A stretch of 64,000 nt of DNA, from contig NZ_CP151634.1 of assembly GCF_038397725.1 (NCBI RefSeq), positions 2,542,001-2,606,000 on the forward strand. The letters are read 5' to 3'. This DNA is from Microbacterium sp. LWO13-1.2 (lineage in GTDB: Bacteria > Actinomycetota > Actinomycetes > Actinomycetales > Microbacteriaceae). Under the pieces are notes generated by a model that saw nothing but the letters and a program-made list of their open reading frames with translations, did no database searches and was not told the origin of the DNA. This document shows positions 29,479 to 42,598 of the stretch, piece by piece. A program made the position numbers and the translations under genes. The stretch's first letter is position 1, and each line of letters begins with the position of its first letter.

Positions 29479-31344
29479 ATGGCGCGCCTCGCACTTCCGG
29501 TCGGCCGCAGCCTCGCGTCCGGTTATCGTCTGACGCGACGAAGCTTCGGCCGCACTCTCGTGCTGGTGGCGCTGGTGCAAGGGGCAGTGGCGATCGTTGC
29601 GGCGCCGCTTCTGGCTGGAATGTTCTCGATCGCCGCGAGAGCGTCGGGTCTGACCGCCGTCACGACGACCTCGGCGGCGCAGTTCCTGCGGAGCCCTCTC
29701 GGAGTCGGGATCGCCGTGGCGTCTCTCGTGCTGGTCGTGCTGACTCTGCTCACGCAGGCCGCCGTGTTCGCGGTGGTCGCCGACGAGCGACGACGCGGAC
29801 GGCTGGCCGTTGTCGGTGCGATCGCGCATCGGATCGGCGCTCGAACCCTTGTGCTCCTTCGGCGGCCTTCGACCTTGTTGCTCGTCCCATACCTGGTGCT
29901 CATCATTCCGCTGGGGCATGCCGGGATCGGCTCGGTCCTCACCCAATGGGTCGCGATTCCCGCTTTCGTGACCGACGAGTTGATGAAGACTCCGCTGCAC
30001 GCCGTGCTCTACACACTCGTGCTGGCCGTGGTGTGGTGGGTCAACCTGCGACTCATCTTCACGATCCCCCTCCTCGTGCTCGAGCCGATCAGCGTTCCGG
30101 CGGCGATTGCGCGCAGCTGGCAGATCACTCGCTGGCGGAGCATCCGTGTGGTCATGCTTCTCGCAGGCGTCCTCGTGCCGATGACCGCCGCGCTGGGAGT
30201 GCTCGCGCTGGTCACGCCGCTGGCGACGTATGCATCCGACGCCTGGGCTCCGTCGGCATCGATCGCGGTCGGGGCGATCAGCCTCGGAGTCGGCCAAGTC
30301 GTCGCCTTCTTCATCGTCGGCCTGTTCCTGATGGTGCAGACGCAGGTGCTCATCACGGCAGCGACCTCCGCAGGTGCGCTCGCATCGGTGGTCCCGCAGG
30401 AAGAGCCGCTGAGCATTTCGTCCCCGGACGACCCTGTCGCCGTGGCGGCGCCGACAGACGCAACGCCTTCGCGGGCCGCCCGCGCGCGGGCGATCATCGC
30501 CGGCGCCGGCGCGGTGGTCGCCAGTGCGGCGCTCGCAGCCGGGGCGGTCCCGCCCCTCGCGGAGATCGCAGATGGTGCGACGACGGTGCTGGCTCATCGG
30601 GGATTCACCGAGCGGGGTGTCGAGAACACACTGGGATCGCTCGACGCCGCGCACGCCGCCGGCGCCGAACTGGTCGAGATGGACATCCAGCAGACCAGCG
30701 ACGGCGGCTGGGTTCTCATGCATGATCCCGACCTGAATCGTCTCGCCGGCCTGGACACGTCCATCGCGCAGCTGACGGTTGCGGAGGCGACTGGCGTCAC
30801 GGTACGCGACGACATCGGGCATGCCGAACCGATTCCGACCCTTGAGCAGTACCTTCAGCGTGCCGATGATCTCGGTCAGCAGCTGCTGATCGAGATCAAG
30901 GTGCACGGAGGTGAATCGGAGGGTTTCGTGGCTGAACTCATCGAGATCATCGACCGCGTCGACGGCGCCGACGAGCACATTTATCACACGCTCAGTGCCG
31001 ACGTGGTCGAGGAGTTCACGGCGCTGCGCCCCGACCTGACGATCGGGTTCATCGTTCCGCTGGCTTACGGAGGTGTGCCGCAGACGCCTGCATCATTCCT
31101 GGTCGTCGAGCAGAGCGTCTACACCAGGGCGCTTCGAGATGCGGTATGGGCAGAGGGCAAGTCGCTCTACGTCTGGACGGTGCAGGATGCCGCGCAGATG
31201 CGTGCGCTGTATCGAGACAACGTCGATGGAATCATCACGGACCATCCCGACATCGCGCTGCGTCAACTAGACGAAGTCGCCTCGGAGTCCGCGCTGTCTG
31301 CCCGGCTGGTCGACGCCGTCGACAGGTTGTTCATCAGCCCGTAG
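29479..31344 (+). CDS. Membrane-anchored glycerophosphodiester phosphodiesterase
   Basis: A 621-residue protein with two parts. Residues 1-300 form the glycerophosphodiesterase membrane domain with about six to eight segments (for example TLVLVALVQGAVAIVAAPLL). After another hydrophobic stretch near 345-365 comes a GDPD catalytic domain from about 375: HRGFTERGVENTLGSLDAA, LVEMDIQQTSDGGWVLMHDPDLNRL and LLIEIKVHGG, holding the catalytic His pair and Ca-binding Glu/Asp residues. It should hydrolyse glycerophosphodiesters from lipids or teichoic acids at the outer face. ATG 29479 is used; a TTG four codons earlier is also possible. Confidence 0.88.
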   Translation: MARLALPVGRSLASGYRLTRRSFGRTLVLVALVQGAVAIVAAPLLAGMFSIAARASGLTAVTTTSAAQFLRSPLGVGIAVASLVLVVLTLLTQAAVFAVVADERRRGRLAVVGAIAHRIGARTLVLLRRPSTLLLVPYLVLIIPLGHAGIGSVLTQWVAIPAFVTDELMKTPLHAVLYTLVLAVVWWVNLRLIFTIPLLVLEPISVPAAIARSWQITRWRSIRVVMLLAGVLVPMTAALGVLALVTPLATYASDAWAPSASIAVGAISLGVGQVVAFFIVGLFLMVQTQVLITAATSAGALASVVPQEEPLSISSPDDPVAVAAPTDATPSRAARARAIIAGAGAVVASAALAAGAVPPLAEIADGATTVLAHRGFTERGVENTLGSLDAAHAAGAELVEMDIQQTSDGGWVLMHDPDLNRLAGLDTSIAQLTVAEATGVTVRDDIGHAEPIPTLEQYLQRADDLGQQLLIEIKVHGGESEGFVAELIEIIDRVDGADEHIYHTLSADVVEEFTALRPDLTIGFIVPLAYGGVPQTPASFLVVEQSVYTRALRDAVWAEGKSLYVWTVQDAAQMRALYRDNVDGIITDHPDIALRQLDEVASESALSARLVDAVDRLFISP

Positions 31345-31381
31345 GCTGCGCCGCTTTGCAGGGTCCGGCGGTTCGCGATGC

Positions 31382-32692
31382 TCACCAGCGGGGCTGGTCA
31401 CCCGACCAGGGGCGTGGAGCCTCGAACTCGAACCAGGGGAGCACCGGCCGGGTCGTGAGGATCTGTCGACCGGCGACGGTGAACCTCGCCGCGTGGGCGG
31501 TCGTGTCGATGTCGGCATCCGATCCGGGCTCCTGGCGGCGCGGCATCCCGAGCAGCTCAGCGGCGATACGGCGGAGCGAGGTGCTCGCCCGCCAGCTGCC
31601 CCCGTGCAGGCGGCGGCGCTCGAGCAGGATCATCGCGGACGCGGCGAGCAGATAGCCGGCACTGTGATCCAGGGCCTGGGCGGGGAGTGCGCCTGGCCGC
31701 CCGGCATCGGCGGACTCGATGACCGCGATTCCGGACTCGGCCTGCACGAGGCTGTCGAAGCCGCGCCGCGCCGGCTGCTCCGCTCCCCATGCGCTCAGAT
31801 CCAGGACGATGGTCCCCGGATGCTCCGCGGCCAGGGCATCCGGAGCGAGACCGAGGCGGGCGAGCGCGCTCGGGTGATAGCCGAGGACGACGACATCGGC
31901 TCCGGAAAGCAGTTCGCGGAATCTGTCGGAGCGCGCATCCAGCAGGGCTGAGCGCTTGCCGTGACCGGTGTCGAGGTGCTGCCATTCCGGTTCGGGGAGG
32001 TGCGGCGGGTCGATCCGCAGCACGTCGGCCCCGAGCAGCGCGAAAGTGCGGGTGCACACCGGCCCGGCGATCACACGGGTGAGGTCGAGCACGCGCACGC
32101 CCTCTAGCGGTCGGTCGCCGGGGGAGTGCCGGAGGACGCGTGCCGGTGCGCCCTCGGTGTGCTGAATCTCGACGATCGGATGCTCGCGCAGTGCGGCATC
32201 GAACTGCGGACGCTCATCGGCCACTTCGACGGCGAGTCCACCCGCGCCGGAGATGCGGGTGCACGCCTCCCGCGATCCGATGCTCGCAAGGGCGGCGGAG
32301 ATATCCCGAGACACGGCGGTATCTGTCAGCTGAAGCGCTGCGCGCATGGCGGCGGCGTGGTGCGGGTAGTTGCCGTGCGTACGGATCCAGCCATCGGATG
32401 TCACCCAGAAGCCCGAGTACGGCGACCACACCGATGGAGCGGCGCCGTCGATGCGCAGCATTCGGTCGCTGCGGTACGACAGTGCGATCCGCACCGGGTC
32501 CAGCGCCGTGAGGTCGGCAGCCGCGCGTCCGGAGGCCAGCGCCGCCGCGGCGACGCTGGCCCACGCGAGGTCTCCGGTCGAGAGTCGGGAGGGGAGCGGA
32601 ACGACAGGTGGCGCCGGGAGGTCGATGAGACGCCCGGGATCCCCGCCGAGCTCACGCCAGAAACGGGTGAGAACGCGCACGCCCGCATTCAT
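31382..32692 (-). CDS. CaiB/BaiF-type CoA transferase, apparently with permuted lobes
   Basis: A 436-residue family III CoA transferase-like protein. The N-lobe signature of the family (LEGVRVLDLTRVIAGPVCTRTFALLGADVLRID, then HGKRSALLDARS and GADVVVLGYHPSALARLG) appears only from about residue 195. The first 195 residues contain what is normally the C-terminal lobe (SGFWVTSDGWIRTHGNYPHH and EACTRISGAGGLAVEVADERPQFDAA). A catalytic Asp candidate is in PAQALDHSAGYLLA. The start ATG at 32692 (MNAGVRVLTRFW) is preferred because the upstream frame runs into the rRNA promoter region. Substrate unknown. Confidence 0.8.
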   Translation of the reverse strand: MNAGVRVLTRFWRELGGDPGRLIDLPAPPVVPLPSRLSTGDLAWASVAAAALASGRAAADLTALDPVRIALSYRSDRMLRIDGAAPSVWSPYSGFWVTSDGWIRTHGNYPHHAAAMRAALQLTDTAVSRDISAALASIGSREACTRISGAGGLAVEVADERPQFDAALREHPIVEIQHTEGAPARVLRHSPGDRPLEGVRVLDLTRVIAGPVCTRTFALLGADVLRIDPPHLPEPEWQHLDTGHGKRSALLDARSDRFRELLSGADVVVLGYHPSALARLGLAPDALAAEHPGTIVLDLSAWGAEQPARRGFDSLVQAESGIAVIESADAGRPGALPAQALDHSAGYLLAASAMILLERRRLHGGSWRASTSLRRIAAELLGMPRRQEPGSDADIDTTAHAARFTVAGRQILTTRPVLPWFEFEAPRPWSGDQPRW

Positions 32693-32938
32693 GAAGCGGC
32701 ACGGGCGTGGCGATGCTGAGACATGGTGAGATGCTACTCCGAGCCCCGCGCTGGGCCGAAATACCGGCTGACCCGGGAGAATCCGCCACGGGCCGTCCAC
32801 GACACGCCCGGGAGGGGTGCCCCGATTTGCCAGATCCCCGGGATCCGCGTAACTTATTACTTGTTCGCCCCACAGGGAAGCGGAGAGGCCGAGAGCTTCA
32901 CCCCCCTCAAGCGGAGAACCACCTCCCGATCCACTCTC
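32693..32938. other. Non-coding interval upstream of the rRNA promoters
   Basis: Separates the minus-strand CoA transferase start from the rRNA promoters. It contains the promoter of the CoA transferase gene somewhere near 32700-32740 and a short AT-rich stretch (TAACTTATTACTTGTTC, about 32849-32865) upstream of P1 that could act as an UP-like element. No gene is seen. Confidence 0.4.
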
Positions 32939-32967
32939 TTGAGAGTTCAGGCGCTTGCGTCTAGGAT
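32939..32967 (+). promoter_or_regulatory. rRNA operon promoter P1
   Basis: TTGAGA (32939-32944), a 17-base spacer and TAGGAT (32962-32967). Good match to a housekeeping promoter. Transcription would start near 32974, about 350 bases before the 16S gene. Confidence 0.6.
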
Positions 32968-33037
32968 GGGAGATTCCACCTCTTCTGCAGCTTGTTTCGG
33001 CTGCGCAGCGGATCTCAGATCTGCTCAGCGCGTCGAT

Positions 33038-33065
33038 TTGACAAGCGGGAGGAAGTGGGTAAGAT
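33038..33065 (+). promoter_or_regulatory. rRNA operon promoter P2
   Basis: TTGACA (33038-33043), a 16-base spacer and TAAGAT (33060-33065): the strongest -35/-10 pair in the window, placed where rrn promoters are expected. Transcription would start near 33072. Confidence 0.75.
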
Positions 33066-33325
33066 AGAGAAGTTGCCCTTCGGGCCTGGTCGTGATGGCT
33101 GGGTCGTGGGAGCATCCGATCCTTGAGAACTCAACAGCGTGCACTTGTCAAATGCCAAATTATCCTCGTCCAAGCCTTTTGGTTTGGTTGAGAATTCCTT
33201 TGGATCAAAGACCAATCCCCTTTGTTGGGGGTTGGCATTCGGATGAAGTCAGCAATGAATTTGTCTCTTTGGTCGGTATCAAACTCGCTGCGTCACCGTT
33301 TTCCCGGTGGGGTATGCAATTTCTT
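33066..33325 (+). other. 16S rRNA leader with boxA and processing stem
   Basis: Transcribed leader between P2 and the 16S gene. A boxA-like antitermination element, TTGAGAACTCAACAG, lies at 33123-33137 and is repeated in similar form before the 23S gene. Downstream, AATGCCAA (about 33151-33158) can pair with TTGGCATT (about 33232-33240) to form a long stem of the kind cut in pre-rRNA processing. No reading frame here looks real. Confidence 0.6.
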
Positions 33326-38383
<5,058 letters not shown>

Positions 38384-38487
38384 CACCCGTTTGTTGGTGC
38401 TACGCGTCCACTGAGTGGTTCTCGATGTACGGTCGAGAACCACATAACAATGACTTTGTTATGTGTTTTGATTGAAACATCAATAGT
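38384..38487 (+). other. 23S-5S spacer with processing stems
   Basis: Contains an 11-bp stem GTGGTTCTCGA/TCGAGAACCAC (38415-38425 with 38433-38443) followed by a CATAACAA/TTGTTATG stem ending about 38463. No tRNA. These are probably processing signals between 23S and 5S. Confidence 0.6.
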
Positions 38488-38605
38488 GTTTCGGCGGCCA
38501 TAGCGTGAGGGAAACGCCCGGTTACATTCCGAACCCGGAAGCTAAGCCTCACAGCGCCGATGGTACTGCAGGGGGGACCCTGTGGGAGAGTAGGACACCG
38601 CCGGA
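38488..38605 (+). rRNA. rrf: 5S ribosomal RNA
   Basis: About 118 bases beginning GTTTCGGCGGCCATAGCG and containing CCCGGTTACATTCCGAACCC and the closing helix with CCGCCGGAC. Follows 23S by about 100 bases. Ends may be off by one or two bases. Confidence 0.96.
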
Positions 38606-38617
38606 CTTCTTTTAAGC

Positions 38618-38647
38618 AAATGGCCACCCATCGTTGGGTGGCCATTT
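38618..38647 (+). terminator. rRNA operon terminator
   Basis: A perfect 13-bp stem (AAATGGCCACCCA at 38618-38630 with 38635-38647) and a TCGT loop, 12 bases after 5S. The A-rich 5' arm gives a TTT on the 3' arm, the closest to a classical intrinsic terminator in this window. Confidence 0.85.
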
Positions 38648-38682
38648 CGCGTTAACAACACAAAAACGACACAGGGAGAATC

Positions 38683-40524
38683 ATGCCGGAAGAAGGAGAG
38701 CGCCGTCCGCGTCGCAACGACGACAACGGATCGCGCGGAGACCGCACTTCTGGTGGTCGTTCCGGCAGCGCTCGTGACGGGGGCGCTCCACGGCGCGACG
38801 GTGATCAGCGTCGTTCGGACGCTCCGCGTCGTGACAGTGCTCCGCGTCGTGACGGTGACAAACGTCCTTCTGGCGCTGGTGGCCGCGATGGTGCTCCGCG
38901 TCGCGAGGGCGGATACAGTCAGGGCGCTCCGCGTCGTGACAGTGGGTCCCGCTCCGATGGTGCTCCGCGTCGTGAAGGTGGGTTCCGTCGAGACGGTGAC
39001 AACCGCGGCGATCGTGCGCCCCGCCGTGATGACGGGCCGCGTCGTGATGGTGGCGCTCGTTCTGATGGCGCTCCGCGCCGTGAGGGCGGATACCGCTCCG
39101 ACGGTCCGCGTCGCGACGGTGGCCCTCGTTCCGATGGCGCCCCGCGTCGCGAGGGTGGCTACCGCTCAGACGGGCCGCGTCGTGATGGCGGCGCTCGCTC
39201 CGATGGTGCTCCGCGTCGCGAGGGTGGCTACCGCTCAGACGGGCCGCGCCGTGATGGTGGTCCTCGTTCCGATGGCGCTCCGCGTCGCGAGGGCGGTTAC
39301 CGTTCCGATGCTCCGCGCCGCGATGGTGGACCTCGTTCCGATGGCGCTCCGCGTCGCGAGGGCGGATACCGCTCAGACGGGCCACGCCGTGAAGGCGGTC
39401 CTCGTTCCGATGGTGGTCCGCGCCGTGAAGGTGGTTACCGTTCGGATGCCCCGCGTCGCGATGGCGACAACCGTGGCGATCGTGGACCACGTCGCGATGA
39501 TGACCGTCGTTCCTTCCCGCAGCGTGGGGGAGGCGGCCGCACGCGTCCACTGCAGGCAGCTGATGAGCGTCCGCGTTCGAACGACCCGGAGATCCCTGAA
39601 GAGGTCACCGCTCGTGACCTGCACCCTTCTGCTCGGAACGAACTGAAGACGCTCAGCAAGGAGAACGCCGATCAGGTCGCGCGCCATCTGGTGATGGCTT
39701 CGCAGCTCATCGACGAAGACCCGGCACTTGCGCACGCCCATGCTCTGGCGGCATCCCGTCGCGCCGGGCGCATCGCGATCGTCCGCGAAACGCTCGGGAT
39801 CACTGCGTACGCGACAGAGGACTTCGCTCTCGCGCTTCGGGAACTGCGTACCTACCGCCGGATCTCCGGCAAGGACGATCAGATCGCGCTGATGGTCGAC
39901 AGCGAGCGTGGTATCGGCCGCCCGGACCGTGCTCTCGAGACCGGTCGCGCAGTTGATCGCTCCGCGCTGGAGACTCCGGTGCGTGTCGCGCTGGCCATCG
40001 CGATGTCCGGCGCTCGACTCGATCAGGGCGAACTCGAGCTGGCGCTCGGTGAACTCGAGATTCCGGAGTTGGACCCCGATCGTGCGTTCGAGTGGAGTCC
40101 CGCGCTGTTCTCCGCACGCGCTGCCGTGCTCGAGGATCTCGGACGCGCCGACGAGGCTGCGTTCTGGGCGACGCGTGCCGATGTGGCCGCGGCGGCGCTC
40201 GGCATCGACGAAGAAGGCGACGAGGAGATCATCGTGGAGGACGGCCTCATCGAGGGCGATTTCATCGATGACGAGCTCCCCGCGGATGCCGCAGTCGAAG
40301 AGACTCCCGCTGAAGACGCGGCCGCCGAGGAAGCATCAGGCGAGGAATCCTCGATCGCAGAGGCTTCGGTGCCGGATGCCGACGAGGACGACGCTTCCGT
40401 CGTTGACGCGGAGCCCACGGTCGAGGACGAGGTTCGTGAGCTCCTCGGCGAATCCGACGAGGACGACTCCGAAGACGAGGGTGACGGCCAGCAGGGATCC
40501 GAGGCGCCGGAGCAGGACGCGTAG
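38683..40524 (+). CDS. TPR-like protein with long Arg/Gly/Asp repeat N-terminus
   Basis: A 613-residue protein that starts 35 bases after the rRNA terminator, with a CAGGGAGA ribosome binding site before ATG 38683. Residues 1-285 are low complexity and rich in Arg, Gly, Asp and Ser; 129-266 form six tandem 23-residue units containing GAPRREGGYRSD. Residues about 305-505 are helical and TPR-like (ALAHAHALAASRRAGRIAIVRETLG, ALETGRAVDRSALETP). The last 100 residues are very acidic. Position before the HAD phosphatase matches a TPR protein in the mycobacterial order. The RGG-like part suggests RNA binding or phase separation; that is inference. Confidence 0.8.
   Translation: MPEEGERRPRRNDDNGSRGDRTSGGRSGSARDGGAPRRDGDQRRSDAPRRDSAPRRDGDKRPSGAGGRDGAPRREGGYSQGAPRRDSGSRSDGAPRREGGFRRDGDNRGDRAPRRDDGPRRDGGARSDGAPRREGGYRSDGPRRDGGPRSDGAPRREGGYRSDGPRRDGGARSDGAPRREGGYRSDGPRRDGGPRSDGAPRREGGYRSDAPRRDGGPRSDGAPRREGGYRSDGPRREGGPRSDGGPRREGGYRSDAPRRDGDNRGDRGPRRDDDRRSFPQRGGGGRTRPLQAADERPRSNDPEIPEEVTARDLHPSARNELKTLSKENADQVARHLVMASQLIDEDPALAHAHALAASRRAGRIAIVRETLGITAYATEDFALALRELRTYRRISGKDDQIALMVDSERGIGRPDRALETGRAVDRSALETPVRVALAIAMSGARLDQGELELALGELEIPELDPDRAFEWSPALFSARAAVLEDLGRADEAAFWATRADVAAAALGIDEEGDEEIIVEDGLIEGDFIDDELPADAAVEETPAEDAAAEEASGEESSIAEASVPDADEDDASVVDAEPTVEDEVRELLGESDEDDSEDEGDGQQGSEAPEQDA
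39067..39480 (+). repeat. Six tandem 69-bp coding repeats
   Basis: In-frame repeats of 69 bases inside the gene at 38683, each coding 23 residues that begin GAPRREGGYRSD; the units start at residues 129, 152, 175, 198, 221 and 244. Copies differ at synonymous and a few non-synonymous sites (Gly/Ala, Asp/Glu). Shorter related fragments extend upstream to about 38785. Copy number could vary by recombination between strains. Confidence 0.85.
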
Positions 40525-41561
40525 TGGCGCTGTTCTCCAAGAAGCGCCCCACGCGCACGCCCTTGGACGGCGTCGACACGGTCCTGGCGGATCTAGACGG
40601 AGTCGTCTACGCGGGTGCAGGCGCCCTTCCGTACGCCGTCTCGAGCCTCAACAAGGCGGCGGAGACCGCGCGCATCGGTTACATCACCAATAACGCTTCG
40701 CGGACCGACGCGTCCGTCGCAGCGCACCTGACGAGCCTGGGGCTCGCTGTTGCGCCGTCGGATGTCGTGACCAGCCCGCAAGCGGCGATGCGCCTGCTGA
40801 CGAAGCTCGTACCGCCACCGGCCACGATCCTGGTGGTCGGAGGCGACGGGCTCGTCGATGAGGCGCAGAAGGCCGGCTATCGAGTCACTCGCAGCGCCGA
40901 GGACAGCCCTGCGGCCGTCGTGCAGGGCTTCGCCCCGCAGGTGGCATGGACAGACCTGGCCGAGGCCGCGTTCGCACTGAAGCTCCCGGAGGAAGAAGGC
41001 GGCATCCCCTGGATCGCCACCAACACCGACTGGACGATTCCTCAGGAGCGCGGCGTCGCCCCGGGCAACGGCACCCTGGTGTCGGCGGTGCACACCGCGA
41101 TCGGACGACTCGCGACCGTTGCGGGCAAGCCAGAGGTGCCGATCTTCGAGGAGGCGACCGCGCGTTTCGGTGCGCAGAAGTCGATGTTCATCGGCGACCG
41201 CCTCGACACCGATATCCTCGGCGCTTCGCGGGCGGGAATCGACTCCGCGCTGGTGCTCACCGGCATCGATCGGCCCAAGCACGTGCTTGCCGCTCCGGCG
41301 GAATCGCGGCCGACCTTCATCCTCAGCGACCTGCGGGAGCTGCACCAGCCCTACCCGCAGACGGTGGAGAAGGATGGCGTCTTCCATGTGAACGACGCCG
41401 CGGTGCGCGTGTCCGGCGCCGACGTCGAGATCGTCGCCGAGGGGACGTCGCAGATCGACCTGCTCCGCGCCGGCGCTGCAGCCATCTGGGCATCAGGTAC
41501 CGCGGTGTTCGTGCTGCGAGTACCGGAGCGGCTCTACGCCGACCCGTTCCACCGCCCCTGA
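40524..41561 (+). CDS. HAD-IIA family hydrolase (NagD-like phosphatase)
   Basis: A 345-residue HAD phosphatase with a cap of the NagD/PGP type. The nucleophile motif is ADLDGVVYAGAGALPYA near residue 24, motif II is ITNNASRTD, and the C-terminal motif is FIGDRLDTDILGASRAGI near 230. GTG start overlaps the preceding stop (TAGTG). Proteins of this branch dephosphorylate glycerol 3-phosphate or related small sugars and metabolic by-products; the mycobacterial homologue in the same position has been described as a glycerol-phosphate phosphatase (from memory). Substrate here not determined. Confidence 0.88.
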   Translation: MALFSKKRPTRTPLDGVDTVLADLDGVVYAGAGALPYAVSSLNKAAETARIGYITNNASRTDASVAAHLTSLGLAVAPSDVVTSPQAAMRLLTKLVPPPATILVVGGDGLVDEAQKAGYRVTRSAEDSPAAVVQGFAPQVAWTDLAEAAFALKLPEEEGGIPWIATNTDWTIPQERGVAPGNGTLVSAVHTAIGRLATVAGKPEVPIFEEATARFGAQKSMFIGDRLDTDILGASRAGIDSALVLTGIDRPKHVLAAPAESRPTFILSDLRELHQPYPQTVEKDGVFHVNDAAVRVSGADVEIVAEGTSQIDLLRAGAAAIWASGTAVFVLRVPERLYADPFHRP

Positions 41562-41614
41562 ATCGGCATCCGCCCTGGTACGCCGTGGCATCGCTCGCTG
41601 TCCGCCCCTCCGCG

Positions 41615-41620
41615 TACAGT
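41615..41620 (+). promoter_or_regulatory. -10 box for the 58-aa gene and tlyA (leaderless)
   Basis: TACAGT lies 7 bases before GTG 41628. No ribosome binding site is visible before that GTG, so the transcript probably begins at the start codon and runs on through tlyA-nadK-recN. Confidence 0.5.
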
Positions 41621-41627
41621 AGAAGCT

Positions 41628-41804
41628 GTGAGCGAAGATTCGACGAGCACGCCGACCGATGGTCTGTGGAGCCGTCTGCGCCTGATCGAAGGGCAGCCGC
41701 TCCCGGCTCGGGCTGAGGCCTACTCCGCGCTGCACGACGAACTCTCCCGCCGGCTCGAGGGTGGCGCGAAGCTCGAGCAGCGGGACACCACAGGATCCCG
41801 ATGA
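41628..41804 (+). CDS. Small conserved protein between HAD phosphatase and tlyA
   Basis: A 58-residue ORF (GTG start, VSEDSTSTPTDGLWSRLRLIE...) ending TGA inside the ATGA overlap with tlyA. It has a -10 box at leaderless distance, good actinobacterial codon use and a plausible amphipathic helix (AEAYSALHDELSRRLEGG). M. tuberculosis has a protein of about the same size at the same position (Rv1693, between the phosphatase Rv1692 and tlyA Rv1694; from memory), which supports it as real. Function unknown. Confidence 0.8.
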   Translation: MSEDSTSTPTDGLWSRLRLIEGQPLPARAEAYSALHDELSRRLEGGAKLEQRDTTGSR

Positions 41805-42598
41805 CGCGTCTCGACGTCGCCCTCGCAGCCCGAGGCCTCGCCCGTTCACGCAACCATGCGGCCGCGCTCATAACGGACGGCCTGGTCAGCGTCGACGGCC
41901 GACCGGTCATCAAGGCGTCCACGCCCGTGCACGACGGTGCCGAGCTCGCAGTCGCCGGCACCGATCATTACGTCGGACGCGCTGCGCACAAGCTCATCGC
42001 GGCGATCGATGGTTTCGGCATCGCGGTCGACGGCCGCCTGGCCCTCGATATGGGCGCATCGACCGGTGGGTTCACTCAGGTGCTGCGCGAGCGCGGCGCC
42101 CGGCGCGTGCTCGCTGTCGACGTCGGCCACGGTCAGCTCGCTCCCTCGATCGCTGCGGACCCCGGGGTCACACCGGTCGAGGGGTACAACGTCCGCTACA
42201 TGACGCCGGAGAATCTCGCGGAGGTGACCGGTGAGGACACCCCGCCCGACCTCATCGTCGGCGACCTCTCCTTCATCTCCCTCGAGCTCGTGCTGCCCGC
42301 GGTCGCGAAGGTCGCCGCGCCCACCGCAGACGTGATGCTCCTGATCAAGCCTCAGTTCGAAGTCGGACGCACGGCCGTCCGCGGCGGACTCGTCACAGAC
42401 CCGGCAACCCGAGCGGATGCCGTGGCACGCACCGTCTGGAGCGCCTGGGATGTCGGACTCAGGATGCTCGGCATCCTGCCGTCGCCCATCCTCGGGACGC
42501 ACGGCAACGCGGAGTATCTCGTGCACCTTGCACCGGAGCGCGGATCCGATCCGTCAGAATGGACCGAGACGATCAACGCACTGGCGGGGGCACGATGA
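41801..42598 (+). CDS. tlyA: TlyA-type rRNA 2'-O-methyltransferase
   Basis: A 265-residue protein with an N-terminal S4 RNA-binding domain (RLDVALAARGLARSRNHAAALITDGLVSVDG) and an FtsJ/RrmJ-type SAM methyltransferase domain (ALDMGASTGGFTQVLRERGARRVLAVDVGHGQLA, KPQFEVGR). The mycobacterial enzyme 2'-O-methylates 16S C1409 and 23S C1920 and confers capreomycin sensitivity; loss gives resistance. Many bacteria outside mycobacteria have a shorter variant acting on 23S only; this length is compatible with the 'type II' dual form, to be verified. Overlaps the 58-aa gene and nadK. Confidence 0.93.
   Translation: MTRLDVALAARGLARSRNHAAALITDGLVSVDGRPVIKASTPVHDGAELAVAGTDHYVGRAAHKLIAAIDGFGIAVDGRLALDMGASTGGFTQVLRERGARRVLAVDVGHGQLAPSIAADPGVTPVEGYNVRYMTPENLAEVTGEDTPPDLIVGDLSFISLELVLPAVAKVAAPTADVMLLIKPQFEVGRTAVRGGLVTDPATRADAVARTVWSAWDVGLRMLGILPSPILGTHGNAEYLVHLAPERGSDPSEWTETINALAGAR

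Noticed and set aside
39067..39480. CRISPR array at the 69-bp repeats
   Set aside because: Units are contiguous without spacers, in frame and inside a gene; no cas genes. The same applies to the 18-bp repeats at 61601-61690.
38681..39550. A His/Arg-rich minus-strand frame of 289 codons over the repeat region
   Set aside because: Antisense image of the 69-bp coding repeats; no start signal and no sense beyond the repeat.
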